From: JACJVV01 sp964581515
Lineage (GTDB): Archaea; Nanobdellota; Nanobdellia; Woesearchaeales; JACJVV01
DNA length: 64,000 bases
Direction: 5' to 3'
Assembly (NCBI GenBank): GCA_964581515.1
Contig: CAZOOV010000013.1
Location: forward strand, 11,852 to 75,851
Shown: positions 1 through 10,086 of the stretch, piece after piece
Layout of the letters: each line of letters opens with the position of its first letter
Numbering within the stretch: position 1 is the first letter of the stretch
Notes under the pieces: model-generated
Told to the model about the DNA's origin: nothing
The model's input: only the letters and a program-made list of their open reading frames with translations
The model's database searches: none
Program-made: the position numbers and the translations under genes

Positions 1-3000
1 CATTCACATATAGATGCTATGATGGCGAGGATTACAGCAATACTGCAACAGCCTCTATAACAATAAATGATGTAATCTGTAATGATAATAATGATTGTGG
101 TACACAAACTGTTGTGGATTATTGTAGCGGTCTTGATTTTGTAACAGCAACAACAACACCTACTTGTTATAATGCAGGAACTTCACTTAGTTATTGTTCT
201 GATGTAGTTTCTGAAACAAATGAAAGTTGTAATAATATCTGTGATGATAATTTAGGTTGCGATTATACAGAGTGTAGTGATGGTGTTGATAATGATAATG
301 ATGGTGATATTGATTATCCTGTTGACGCTGCTTGTGATGATTATTATGATGATAATGAAACTGGTGTAATTGTTTGTACAACTGATCTTGATTGTGGTGA
401 TCCTTTATGGGATTGTAGTTGTCGAGGTTTGCTTCATGAATGCGGTCCGATAACTCCTACTTGTTTTGAAGCAGGTACTGATAAGAGTTATTGTCAAGAT
501 ATTTTTGATATGACTACTGAAATATGTAATAATATTTGTACTCCTTATTTAGGTTGTGATTATACGCAGTGTAGTGATGGTAGTGATAATGATGGTGATC
601 AATTCATAGATTTCCCTAATGATCCTGGTTGTGAGGATTATTATGATGAAGATGAATATAATAATCTATTACCTACAGCTGATCTTAGTGCAAATGTAAC
701 TTTGGGAATGATTGATCTTAGAGTGAGATTTGCTTGTAATGTTACAGTTGGCGATGCTCCTGCTGATGTTAGTTTTGATTTTGGTGATAATTCTGGTGCA
801 GATATACTTGATTTAAGCGTTGATGGTATAATGTATGCTACAAACATCTATACTGCTCCTGGTACATACAATGTGAGTTGTACAGTCACAGATGATGATG
901 GAGATAGTGTTGTTGATAATGTTATTGTTACTGTGAATCCAACAGAGTGTAGTGATGGTATTGATAATGATAATGACAGTTATGTTGATAGTTTTGATCC
1001 TGGATGTCATACAGATGGAAATCCTAATAATAATGCGAGTTATGATTTATATGATAATAATGAGAGTGATGGCGGTATATCATGTTATGTTGATTTAGAT
1101 TGTGGTGATGTTTACTCATATAATGAATGTAATAATTTAGCTTTTACAAATGTTACAATGACTCCTACATGCATGAATCCTGGAACATTAAATAGTTATT
1201 GTAATGTTGTCCCTTCTGAGGATGATGAAATTTGTAATAATATTTGTGATGATACTCTTGGATGTGATTATACTGAGTGTAGTGATGGTGTTGATAATGA
1301 TAATGATAGTACTATAGATTATCCTTCTGATTTAGGATGTGATGATTATTATGATGATGATGAAAGCGACGGCACAGTCACTTGTATTAATGATTTAGAT
1401 TGTGGAACTGTGGATGTAATCTCTAGTTGTACTAATCTTTTCTTTACTGTACAGACTACAACCCCTACATGTAATAATGCAGGTACAGAACAAAGCTATT
1501 GTTCAGATATTATAGATTATAACACTACAACATGTAATAATATTTGTGATGATGGTCTTGGTTGTGATTATACACAATGTAGTGATGGTCTTGATAATGA
1601 TGGTGATGGTGATATTGATTATCCTGCAGATGTTGCTTGCGATGACTATTATGATGATAATGAAACAGGTACTATAGGATGCTTTAGCAATTCAGAATGC
1701 GGTAGTCTTACATATGATGGTACATGCAGTGGACTTACATATTTTGCTACTATCTATGATCCAATCTGTTACAATGCTGGAACAGAAGCTAGTTATTGTG
1801 CAAATGATACTACTGTAATTAGTGATTCATGTAATTATATATGCGATGATAGTCTTGGTTGTGATTATACACAGTGTAGTGATGGTCTTGATAATGATTT
1901 TGATACTATTATAGATTATCCAGCAGATCCTGGCTGTGATGATTATTTGGATGATGATGAAAGGGACGTTACATGTAATTCTAATTCAGAATGTGGTGAT
2001 GGTTATGTGACATGGTATTGTGATGGTCTTACATATACTACTGAAACTTTTGTTCCAACATGTCAAAATCCAGGTTCAGTATTCAGTTACTGTGTGAATG
2101 ATTCATCTTTCCATTATGAGAGTTGTAATAATATCTGTGATAATGTGCAAGGATGCGATTATACACAATGTAGTGATACAGTAGATAATGATGGAGATTA
2201 TTTTATTGATTATCCTTCAGATTTAGGGTGTGTTAGTTATTATGACGATGATGAAGGAGATGGTAGTGTTGCTTGTAATAGTAATTCAGAATGCGGTATA
2301 CAATATAATATAACTTCATGTGCTGGTTTAACACATTATCTTACTGTTATAACACCTACTTGCACTAATCCTGGAAGTGAATATAGTTATTGTTCTGATG
2401 ATGTTGATATAACAGCTGAGTCATGTAATAATATTTGTTCTTATTCAGAGGGATGTGATTATACAGAATGTAGTGATGGGTCTGATAATGATTTAGATAC
2501 TTTCATTGATTATCCTTTAGATACAGGTTGTATTAGTTATTATGATGATAATGAGAGTGATGGCCCTATTGATTGTTATGTCAACAGTGATTGTGGTGCA
2601 GTCTCAAGTACAAGTGTTTGTAATGGACTAATATATAATACAACAAATACTATTCCAACATGCTATAATGGTGGGACAGAGCAGAGTTATTGTGGTGAGG
2701 AATATTCTTATTCTGATGAAACATGTAGTAACATCTGTGATGATAGTTTAGGATGTGATTATACAGAATGTAGTGATGGGTCTGATAATGATTTAGATAC
2801 TTTCATTGATTATCCTTTAGATGCTGGCTGTGTCAGTTATCAAGACGATGATGAGAGTGATGGAGCTATTGCTTGTAATAATGATTTTGAATGTGGTGGT
2901 ACTGTAAGGGTTTGGAGTTGTGATGGTCTTACTTATTCAGAATTAGCAACATTTAACACCTGTAATAATGCTGGTACAGAACAAAGTTATTGTTCAAACT

Positions 3001-5008
3001 CTGTTGCATATTATAATGAATCATGTAGTAACATCTGTGATGATAGTTTAGGATGTGATTATACGCAGTGTAGTGATGGTAGTGATAATGATGGAGATGG
3101 TGATATTGATTATCCTGCAGACTCTGCATGTGACGATTATTATGATGATGATGAGCAAGGGGCTATTAATTGTACTGCTGATATAGATTGTGGAAATGTA
3201 ATAATTAACGGTTCATGTACAGGTTTGGTCTATAATGAGACAGTAACATCACCTGTTTGTATGAATTCAGGTACAGAGCAGAGCTATTGTTCTAGTAATG
3301 TGACTGCAGGTAACAATGATGTATGTGATTTCATATGTTCTGGAGGATGGGGATGTGATTATACACAATGTAGCGACAGTGCAGATAATGATTTAGATGG
3401 ATTTATTGATTTCCCAGCAGATCCAGGTTGTCATGATTATTATGATGATTTTGAAGGAGACGGTACAAGTCAATGTCAGGATGGTAGTGATAATGATAAT
3501 GATGGATTAATTGACATGATGGATCCTGGATGCAGTGCGCCTTATGATGATAATGAGAGCGATGGTACTACTCAATGTCAGGATGGAGCTGATAATGATA
3601 GTGATGGCTTGATTGACATGGAAGATCCAGGTTGCGATAGTCCTTTGGACGACGATGAAAGTGATGGTACAAGTGAATGTCAAGATGGTATTGATAATGA
3701 CAATGATGGTTTAATTGACATGAATGATCCTGGTTGCGATAATGCAACTGATGATGATGAGAGCAACTTATTTGACTTGTATATAGATAATGGTTATATC
3801 TACGATGAGCCGATTTATGAAAATGAATCAGCACAAATAAGGTTTCATACACATAATGTACCTGTTGTAGCTAACAGTGTATCTGTTGAGGTTTATTCAG
3901 ATGGGGAGCTTCTTAGTTGGATAGAAACTTTACCTTATCCTTCAGAAGATTATGATTGGGGGATTGTACTTGGTTACTTGACTCCTGGTATGCATAATCT
4001 TACTGTAATTACAGATGCTAATGATAGTTATATGGAATCAGATGAAGGAAACAATGTATTTGAATTCATATTTGAAGTGTTTGAAGTGACTGCCCTTCCA
4101 GAATGTAATGATGGTAATGATAATGATGGTGATGGCTTGGTCGATATGAATGATCCAGGCTGTAGTAGTTCCACTGATGATGATGAAAGTGATGGTACAA
4201 GTCAATGTCAAGACGGTGTTGATAACGACGCTGATGGTTTAACAGATATGGCTGATCCAGGTTGTAGCAGTCCTCAGGATAATAATGAGAGTGACGGCAC
4301 AAGCCAATGTCAAGACGGTGTTGATAACGACTCTGATGGTTTAGTGGATATGGTTGATCATGGTTGTAGTAGTTCTACTGATGATAATGAGAGCGATGGA
4401 ACTAGCGCTTGTCAANNNNNNNNNNNNNNNNNNNNNNNNNNNNNNNNNNNNNNNNNNNNNNNNNNNNNNNNNNNNNNNNNNNNNNNNNNNNNNNNNNNNN
4501 NNNNNNNNNNNNNNNTGGTTGTAGTAGTTCTACTGATGATAATGAGAGCGATGGAACTAGCGCTTGTCAAGATGGTCTTGATAATGATGGTGATGGCCTT
4601 ATTGATTTGGCAGACCCTGGTTGTGAAAATCCACAGGATGATGGTGAGTTCAATTATGTTGAAGTAAGTGAGCCTATTACAGACGCTGATCTTGTTATAG
4701 AAAGAATGTCTATAAATGGAGATTATTCTGATGGGGAAGTATATGCAGGAGATGTTATATTTTTTGCATTTGATTTCAGGAATAGAGGAGATACTGATTT
4801 TGATAATTTGAGGCTTAAGGTATCTATACCCGAACTGGGCATATCAAGAAGATTAGGTCCTTTTGAGCTTGATGAAGGTGATGATTTACATAAAACTGTA
4901 AGTCTTGATATACCTTATTATTCAGAGCCAGGGGAATATTTGGTTAGGGCTGTGCTTTTTGATGAAGAAGCAAAACGTGTACAGCATAGATATGTGACTA
5001 TAAATTAA
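1..5008 (+). CDS. Giant secreted Cys/Asp-rich repeat protein (5' partial, interrupted by an assembly gap)
   Basis: The frame is open from base 3, so the N-terminus and any signal peptide lie upstream; the first visible residues look like the end of an Ig/PKD-type domain. Then come ten copies of a 98-100 residue Cys-rich unit, a PKD-like domain at about 661-940, eight visible copies of a 34-residue Asp-rich unit (CxDGxDNDxDGxxDxxDPGC), a CARDB-like beta domain at about 3765-4095 and a final beta domain (about 4660-5005) containing IPELGIS and PGEYLVR. The Asp-rich unit resembles calcium-binding thrombospondin type-3 or dockerin loops, and the regular Cys suggest disulfides, so an extracellular stalk or adhesin is likely. 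The frame changes across the N gap, but joining the identical flanks restores one continuous frame, so I treat it as one gene. No membrane anchor is seen at the C-terminus. Exact function unknown. Confidence 0.85.
60..3473 (+). repeat. Ten intragenic copies of a ~297-nt Cys-rich unit
   Basis: The first Cys codon of each unit lies at 78, 375, 1083, 1383, 1680, 1974, 2274, 2574, 2874 and 3171, giving a 294-303 nt period except where the PKD-like domain is inserted between units 2 and 3. Each unit runs CxxDxxCG ... PTCxNAGTxxSYC ... CNNICDDxLGCDYTxCSDGxDNDxD ... YPxDxGCxxYYDDxE. Long identical stretches exactly 300 nt apart (for example 2722-2764 and 3022-3064) indicate recent duplication or gene conversion. 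Confidence 0.9.
3474..4640 (+). repeat. Tandem 102-nt (34-residue) Asp-rich units
   Basis: The Cys codon of CxDG recurs at 3474, 3576 and 3678, then at 4104, 4206, 4308 and 4410, always 102 nt apart within each block; another unit follows the gap. One degenerate copy lies near 945. The core DxDxDG spacing is that of calcium-binding loops, with a conserved Cys pair in each unit. The two blocks are separated by a CARDB-like domain at about 3765-4095. Confidence 0.9.
4416..4515. other. Scaffold gap of 100 N
   Basis: Exactly 100 N. The 55 bases before it (4361-4415) and the 55 bases after it (4516-4570) are identical. An exact 55-base overlap of contig ends is what a de Bruijn assembler leaves at k=55, so the true gap may be zero or negative, or may hide further 102-nt units. 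Collapsing the overlap keeps the reading frame. Confidence 0.9.
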
Positions 5009-5217
5009 TTGAGGTTTTTTAATCGATGACAAGAAAGTTACTATCTATTGGGAATGATTACTTTATAATAGGGAGTAATCATAGCCACTTTAGAATAGTA
5101 ACAGAAGCGAAACATTTAAATACTAGGTGAGTATTTCCTTTAACAAGACAGATATTTTTGTCGAAGAGGAGATAGATTTCATATTCAAAGAAAATAAATA
5201 TTTGGGGGTTACACAAA
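5009..5217 (+). promoter_or_regulatory. Intergenic region with perfect inverted repeat and promoter for the S-layer-like gene
   Basis: A 9-bp perfect inverted repeat, ATGATTACT at 5054-5062 and AGTAATCAT at 5074-5082, could be an RNA hairpin or an operator. A TATA-like TTTAAATA lies near 5114-5121, which would give a leader of about 70-80 nt. A five-G Shine-Dalgarno-like run (5204-5208) lies 9 nt before the ATG at 5218. Confidence 0.5.
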
Positions 5218-6525
5218 ATGAAGGGTTTTAAGACAATTGTTCTTATCGTAATGATGGCTTGTCTCTATGTGATTTCTGCATCAGCAGTAGATCTAGATTC
5301 ATATCTTGACATAGAAACAAAGCTAGACGGAGATTTAGTTTCCGAGGCTCAAACAAATAGAGTCGATTTTGTTAGAGGAGATTTAATTGATATAAAGATT
5401 AGATTAACTTCTAGTTATCCGGCAGACTTAGAGGATGTCGAAGTGACAGCAATAATTACCGGTTATGAATTTAATAACATGGAACCTATGTCAGACACAA
5501 CAAGTATATTTGACATGGAAGCAAATGTAACATACACAAAAAGGATGTCAATCAGAGTCCCTTCAGAAGTTGAAGAAGATGATTACAAACTTAGAGTTAT
5601 AATTTCAGACAGATACAGTACAACTCTTGTAAAAGAGTACAAACTTAAGCTTGATTCACCAAGACATGGATTCCAAATTGAGGATGTTGTATTCTCACCA
5701 GGAACTGTTGTTGAGGCTGGTAGAGCTCTTTTGACAACTGTTAGAGTTGAAAACAAAGGAGAAAGCCCAGAAGATTCAGTTAAAGTTACTGTAGCTATAC
5801 CAGAACTTGGTATCAGTGCTTCTGATTTCATTGATGAAATTGATGATACAGATTCAGAAACAAGCGAAGAGATGTACATGAGAATTCCTGTATGTGCTCC
5901 AGCTGGTAATTATGAAGCTGTAATCGAAGTAAGATACAATGAGTTAAGGGAATCAATGTATGAGAATGCTGTAATCACTGTTGTTGATGGCGGACAATGT
6001 ACTTTGCCAGGCCGTGATGGTGACGATTCACCAAAAACAGTTATTGCACTAGGAGCAACATCACAAAACCTTGTTCCTGGAAAAGCAGGCGCATTATATC
6101 CTTTGACAATTACAAACAATGCAAATGAAGCTGTAGCTTATACAGTTTCAGTTGAAGGTACAAACGACTTTGCATCAGTTCAGGTAAATCCTGTAAGTAC
6201 TTTTATATTGAATGCTGACGATTCACAGGCAGTTTTCCTTTATTTAACCCCTATAGAGGGAGCAGCTGAAGGTCAACGTGTATTCACTGTAACAGTTAAA
6301 TCAGGCGATGAAGTATTAAAGCAAATCCCTCTTACAGCAGTTGTTGAAGAAGGAGCAGAAGAAGACGTAGCTTCAAGTATGGGTGTAAGAGACGCTCTTG
6401 AAGTTGGACTTATCGTGCTTGTAGTACTTTTAATCATCCTAGCAGTTATTGTTGGAATAAAGAAGCTTAAGAAGGATGACGAACTTGATGAGGAAGACGA
6501 AGTAGAAGGTAAAACCTACTACTAA
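5218..6525 (+). CDS. Putative S-layer-like secreted protein with C-terminal membrane anchor
   Basis: 435 aa. Residues 1-23 form a signal peptide ending in SASA. The body is beta-rich CARDB/COG1361-like domains (about 30-150, 155-260 and 280-385), followed by a membrane helix at about 395-417, a Lys-rich stop-transfer segment and an acidic tail ending in TYY. This layout, one C-terminal anchor with a short charged cytoplasmic tail, matches proteins annotated as putative S-layer proteins in Woesearchaeota. The second domain shares IPELGIS and the following strand pattern with the C-terminus of the upstream giant protein. Strong ribosome site and a T-rich terminator directly downstream suggest high expression. 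Family is inferred from layout; structural role not proven. Confidence 0.7.
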   Translation: MKGFKTIVLIVMMACLYVISASAVDLDSYLDIETKLDGDLVSEAQTNRVDFVRGDLIDIKIRLTSSYPADLEDVEVTAIITGYEFNNMEPMSDTTSIFDMEANVTYTKRMSIRVPSEVEEDDYKLRVIISDRYSTTLVKEYKLKLDSPRHGFQIEDVVFSPGTVVEAGRALLTTVRVENKGESPEDSVKVTVAIPELGISASDFIDEIDDTDSETSEEMYMRIPVCAPAGNYEAVIEVRYNELRESMYENAVITVVDGGQCTLPGRDGDDSPKTVIALGATSQNLVPGKAGALYPLTITNNANEAVAYTVSVEGTNDFASVQVNPVSTFILNADDSQAVFLYLTPIEGAAEGQRVFTVTVKSGDEVLKQIPLTAVVEEGAEEDVASSMGVRDALEVGLIVLVVLLIILAVIVGIKKLKKDDELDEEDEVEGKTYY

Positions 6526-6527
6526 TT

Positions 6528-6566
6528 TTATTTTTTTTCTCTTTTCTTTTTTTCTCTTTTATCATA
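6528..6566 (+). terminator. T-rich terminator
   Basis: Immediately after the stop codon of the S-layer-like gene come three runs of seven to nine T separated by short CT stretches, typical of archaeal intrinsic termination. Confidence 0.6.
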
Positions 6567-6825
6567 TAATTCAGGGGTTTTTTATGTTTTTGTTTTTATG
6601 TAAACTAGATTTATCACTATGAAAATTATATTATGTATGTTGATATATGTGCTATTATAATTAATTGTATATATCCATTATTTTGAGGTTATTAAATGTT
6701 ATTTTGATATTATAATTTAATGATCATCTAATGGGTTAAATGTGACGGTGTGAGTCTTGCGTTTTATTATACAAATATTTATATAGATGATAGCTATTTT
6801 AAAGTAGTAAAAGGTGCATTTGTAA
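6567..6825 (+). promoter_or_regulatory. AT-rich intergenic region and promoter of the 1021-aa membrane protein
   Basis: About 260 bp of low-complexity AT-rich DNA without a credible ORF. A TATA-like stretch (AATATTTATATAGA, near 6774-6787) precedes a possible AGGTG ribosome site at 6810-6815 and the ATG at 6826. I see nothing else in the stretch. Confidence 0.45.
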
Positions 6826-9800
6826 ATGGGAAATGGGGCGTTAAGATATTTAAGTATTCTAATATTTTTAGTTTCAATACTATCCTTTGGAGCTTTTGCT
6901 GCTACAGAAGATTTTCAATACACAGCATTTTCTAGTATAAATGCATGCGCTTGTAGTAGTCTTACTATTGAAGGTGAGATTATTAATACAGGGGACGTTA
7001 CATCTCATTATCTTATAAGTGATTCTGGAACTGCATCTGATTGGACACAAATAGTGCCTGAATATTTCAGTTCTGATGATACTGAAACTGTCTTTACTTT
7101 TGTCAATGTACCATGTGACGCTCGTGGTACATATACTCTATATACTAAGATAGCCACTTCTTTTGGTACACAGAAATTGCATACTTCAGCAATAAATGTC
7201 AATAAATGCAATATCATTGATGTTGATCCAATCGATGTGAACGAGGATATTTGTCTTGGCGATGTTGCAGTATATGAATTCATGCTTAATAATGTTGGTA
7301 CATCTGATGAGATCATAGTTCCTTCTGTTAGTGATTTTAATGAATATTCACAATTTAGTCTTAATCAATATCATATTAGTGCATCTAGTTCAGAGTTGGT
7401 TTACTTGTATATTTCTGCTTTTGATAAAGAAGGCGAATATTCATTTGATGTTTCATTTAAAGCAAAAATGTCCGGATATACTTATAGTGTTCCTGTAAAA
7501 TATAATGCTACTGATTGCAATTCAGAGCCTATTTTTGATGATGATAAGATTCCAGATGATAAGAGCCATAGTTCATTAGGTTCTATTATCTTCATACTGC
7601 TTATTTTTGTAGTGGCATTTTTATTGCTTCTTTTCTTATTACTTCTAGCAATCATCCTTAAAAGACATGGTGGAGAAAAAACATTACATAAATGGGTGGA
7701 TTTCTCACAAGAGGATACTAAAGAAATAATGAGGATGAGAAAAGTTGAAGAAAGGATAAAAAGGAAAAAAGAAAGAGAAGCAGAAAAAGCTAGAAAGAAA
7801 AAAGAGAAGGAAGCTAAAAAAGCAAAGAAAAGAAGAGCTAAAGAAAAAGAAAAACAACTTAAGCTAAAATTAAGAGAAGAAGAGATTCTAAAAAGAGAAA
7901 GAGATCTAAAGAAAGCTAAAAAAGAGGCAGAAAAAGAAGCAAAGAAGAAAGGAAGAAAGCAAGTGATTGCTGAAGCTAGAAAAGCTAGACCTCAAAAGAA
8001 AGTCAAAGAGGTAAAACCTTCTAAATCAGAACCTGTTGATAAAGCTAAATTAAAAAAGATATTCTTATGGATATTACTTATCATCATATTGCTTCTTATA
8101 GCTGGTTTACTTATATGGGGCGCTGTTGTTGTGTGGGGCGTTGTTAGCAACAATACATATCCTGGTGATAATGTAACAGATATGAATATTACAAATATGA
8201 CTGATTTTACTAATATACCTGATATAACCAATCAGACCAATGAAACTAATGCAACCAATGTTACTAATACGACAGATAGCAAGGGTATAATCAGTAGAAT
8301 TAGTGATTTTATTGCTAAACTTATGGGTAGGGGTAGTTCTGGAGATCTTGGTGATAATCTTTCACTTACTAATGAATCAGTAGTCAATGATACTATCGGT
8401 GCTGATGCTGCTAATGATAGTGCTATTAATGATACATCTAATATTACTGGTGAGAGTGATAAGAGTGGTGAGAGTGTTAATGCCACTGATAATGAGACTT
8501 CAGGTAAGATTACAATGCCTTTTGTAAGTTTTTTTACAAACTATAGTAGTTCATGTTCTTTTATTATATCATTAGCATTAGTGTTATTCGTTCTTTCTTT
8601 GTTATTATTAGGCCTTAAGAATAAAGAAGAATGGAGTGAGAAGAAAAAACAATTCATTAAGTATATCAAATATGTGCTTCCTATATTATTCTTTATATTC
8701 CTTGTATTCAGCTTTATATTCTGCGTATTTAATAATCAATCATCAGAGTGCTGGCCTGGAAGATGTTCTGTCGTAAGGTTTGAGAACGCAACAAACTCTA
8801 CAATATTACAGGGTTGTACAAATGCAACTGGTTTAATTAATGTATCTTCAGCAATAGTTGAGAAGGAAGCTTTCCCATCATGTTTTTGTCATACATTATT
8901 CGGGAGTTTTATACCTCTTTGGTTGTGTATTATAATATTGATATTGATTGTGGTCTTAGTCATGCTTATAGTATGGATCTTAATTATGTTTTCTTCATGG
9001 AAAAAAAGCTATGGTTCTTGGAGAAGGAAGATTAAAAGAAGAAAACAGATCAAGAAAGCAAAAGCTTTGTCAGAACAGAAAACAAAAGTCAAGAAAGAGA
9101 AAGATGAATCAAAGGAGTCTGTTTGGGGAAATATCTGGAAAGATATTCTGTTATTATTGATATTACTTGCTTTATTATTATTAATTGGATTTTATTTTTA
9201 TTCAAATAATCCTTTTTATTCAGGAAATGAAACAATATCAAATGTAAGTGATAATGATCCATATGGGGTGGCAACAGGTACATATGATTCTGCTACCGGG
9301 GATTTATTGATTATTGAGGATGTAATTGATGAGGATATAAATGATGAAGTTGTAAATGATTCTAGTGATGAGGGTATGGGACCAGTTGAAGTTGAGCCTA
9401 CAGAAGTAGAAAAAACACTTATATATATTGAAGAGAATAATCTGACAGATTCATTTCATTATTTAGTTATTGAATCAGGCGAGTCTAAAGAAGTAGATTT
9501 AGGACAGAATTTTGTTGATCCTGATGGTGATGAATTATTCTTTAATGTTGAAGGTATTACTAATGAAAATGTAACTATTGATATCTGGAAGGGTGTTGCA
9601 ACCATTAAAGCAGTTGAGGGCTTTACTGGGCTTGTTAATGCATCATTTGATGCAGAAGATCCTTCAGGAGAGACAGTATCTGCTGAAATGACTATTGTTG
9701 TAAAAGAAAAAGAAGACAAAACTTTAAGTGATTATTTAGAATCATATGTTAGCTATATAATAATTGGTATAATCATCATCATTCTTTTAATTGTCATTAT

Positions 9801-9891
9801 TGTCTTATACGGTAAGATTGTAAAAGAGGATGAAAAAAAGAAAGATTCTAAGGGCAATAAGAAGGAAAAAGGTTTCTTCAAGAGCTTCTAA
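6826..9891 (+). CDS. Large multi-pass envelope protein with sequon-rich outer loops and Lys-rich inner loops
   Basis: 1021 aa. Signal-like segment (8-26) and a Cys-containing beta-rich ectodomain (27-248). Membrane segments lie near 251-275, 412-440, 576-598, 615-635, 697-723, 772-792 and 975-1000. The segment 280-405 is a Lys/Glu-rich coiled coil. Segments at 442-560, 636-695 and 793-970 carry many N-x-S/T sequons; those at 280-405, 600-614, 724-770 and after 1001 are Lys-rich and have none. This alternation fits an outside/inside topology with N-glycosylated outer loops. Residues about 885-965 look like a cadherin-type (VDPDGDELFF ... EDPSGETVS) domain. No enzyme motif recognised. It may link the cell surface to a cytoplasmic scaffold; that role is inference. 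Confidence 0.75.
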   Translation: MGNGALRYLSILIFLVSILSFGAFAATEDFQYTAFSSINACACSSLTIEGEIINTGDVTSHYLISDSGTASDWTQIVPEYFSSDDTETVFTFVNVPCDARGTYTLYTKIATSFGTQKLHTSAINVNKCNIIDVDPIDVNEDICLGDVAVYEFMLNNVGTSDEIIVPSVSDFNEYSQFSLNQYHISASSSELVYLYISAFDKEGEYSFDVSFKAKMSGYTYSVPVKYNATDCNSEPIFDDDKIPDDKSHSSLGSIIFILLIFVVAFLLLLFLLLLAIILKRHGGEKTLHKWVDFSQEDTKEIMRMRKVEERIKRKKEREAEKARKKKEKEAKKAKKRRAKEKEKQLKLKLREEEILKRERDLKKAKKEAEKEAKKKGRKQVIAEARKARPQKKVKEVKPSKSEPVDKAKLKKIFLWILLIIILLLIAGLLIWGAVVVWGVVSNNTYPGDNVTDMNITNMTDFTNIPDITNQTNETNATNVTNTTDSKGIISRISDFIAKLMGRGSSGDLGDNLSLTNESVVNDTIGADAANDSAINDTSNITGESDKSGESVNATDNETSGKITMPFVSFFTNYSSSCSFIISLALVLFVLSLLLLGLKNKEEWSEKKKQFIKYIKYVLPILFFIFLVFSFIFCVFNNQSSECWPGRCSVVRFENATNSTILQGCTNATGLINVSSAIVEKEAFPSCFCHTLFGSFIPLWLCIIILILIVVLVMLIVWILIMFSSWKKSYGSWRRKIKRRKQIKKAKALSEQKTKVKKEKDESKESVWGNIWKDILLLLILLALLLLIGFYFYSNNPFYSGNETISNVSDNDPYGVATGTYDSATGDLLIIEDVIDEDINDEVVNDSSDEGMGPVEVEPTEVEKTLIYIEENNLTDSFHYLVIESGESKEVDLGQNFVDPDGDELFFNVEGITNENVTIDIWKGVATIKAVEGFTGLVNASFDAEDPSGETVSAEMTIVVKEKEDKTLSDYLESYVSYIIIGIIIIILLIVIIVLYGKIVKEDEKKKDSKGNKKEKGFFKSF

Positions 9892-9899
9892 TTGAATAT

Positions 9900-10030
9900 A
9901 AAAAGTCTGCTTGCACGGCGAATATATAATTTTTTTTAAGAAAATTATCGCCTCCACGAGAAATGCAAAGTCATTTCTGGGGCATATAAAGCATGGCTGC
10001 TTTATATACAATAGGCAAAGCTGACTTTTT
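9900..10030. ncRNA. Candidate structured RNA with closing stem and three hairpins
   Basis: A closing stem pairs 9900-9914 with 10015-10030 (AAAAAGTC with GACTTTTT, then GCTT with AAGC). Inside are three hairpins: 9917-9952 (GGCGA with TCGCC, TAATTTT with AAAATTA), 9959-9978 (AGAAATG with CATTTCT) and 9984-10007 (ATATAAAGCA with TGCTTTATAT around TGGC). Both ends carry a T5 run on the relevant strand, so the strand is uncertain. A TATA-like element at 10045-10059 would suit minus-strand transcription starting near 10030. No family recognised. It could instead be a terminator for the upstream gene or a short terminal-inverted-repeat element. Confidence 0.5.
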
Positions 10031-10044
10031 ACTTGTTTTTAATC

Positions 10045-10073
10045 GATATATTTAAAAACATATCATAAATATC
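10045..10073. promoter_or_regulatory. TATA-like region between the candidate RNA and tRNA-Trp
   Basis: GATATATTTAAAAAC (10045-10059) lies about 22 bp from the minus-strand end of the structured element and about 35 bp from the tRNA. ATAAATATCTT (10065-10075) is closer to the tRNA. Either or both could serve divergent transcription. Confidence 0.35.
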
Positions 10074-10086
10074 TTATTAATATAAC

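Noticed and set aside
187..4302. Antisense ORFs within the giant repeat gene (for example 187-381, 641-847, 3568-3852, 4066-4302, minus strand)
   Set aside because: They read as Tyr/His/Asn-rich translations of the repeat units in reverse, lack start signals, and exist only because the repeat avoids stops.
60..4640. CRISPR-like periodic array
   Set aside because: The periods (about 297 and 102 nt) are codon-exact, the repeats diverge as coding sequence, and one continuous protein frame explains them.
4409..4667. Frameshift or two separate genes at the N gap
   Set aside because: The 100 N are a placeholder; collapsing the identical 55-base flanks restores a single frame.
6750..6935. 61-aa plus-strand ORF at the start of the 1021-aa gene
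   Set aside because: It overlaps the signal-peptide codons of the real gene in another frame, and its start lies before the TATA element.
9900..10030. Miniature inverted-repeat transposable element
   Set aside because: The outer inverted repeat is present, but no target-site duplication is evident and no second copy was seen in the window; kept only as an alternative.
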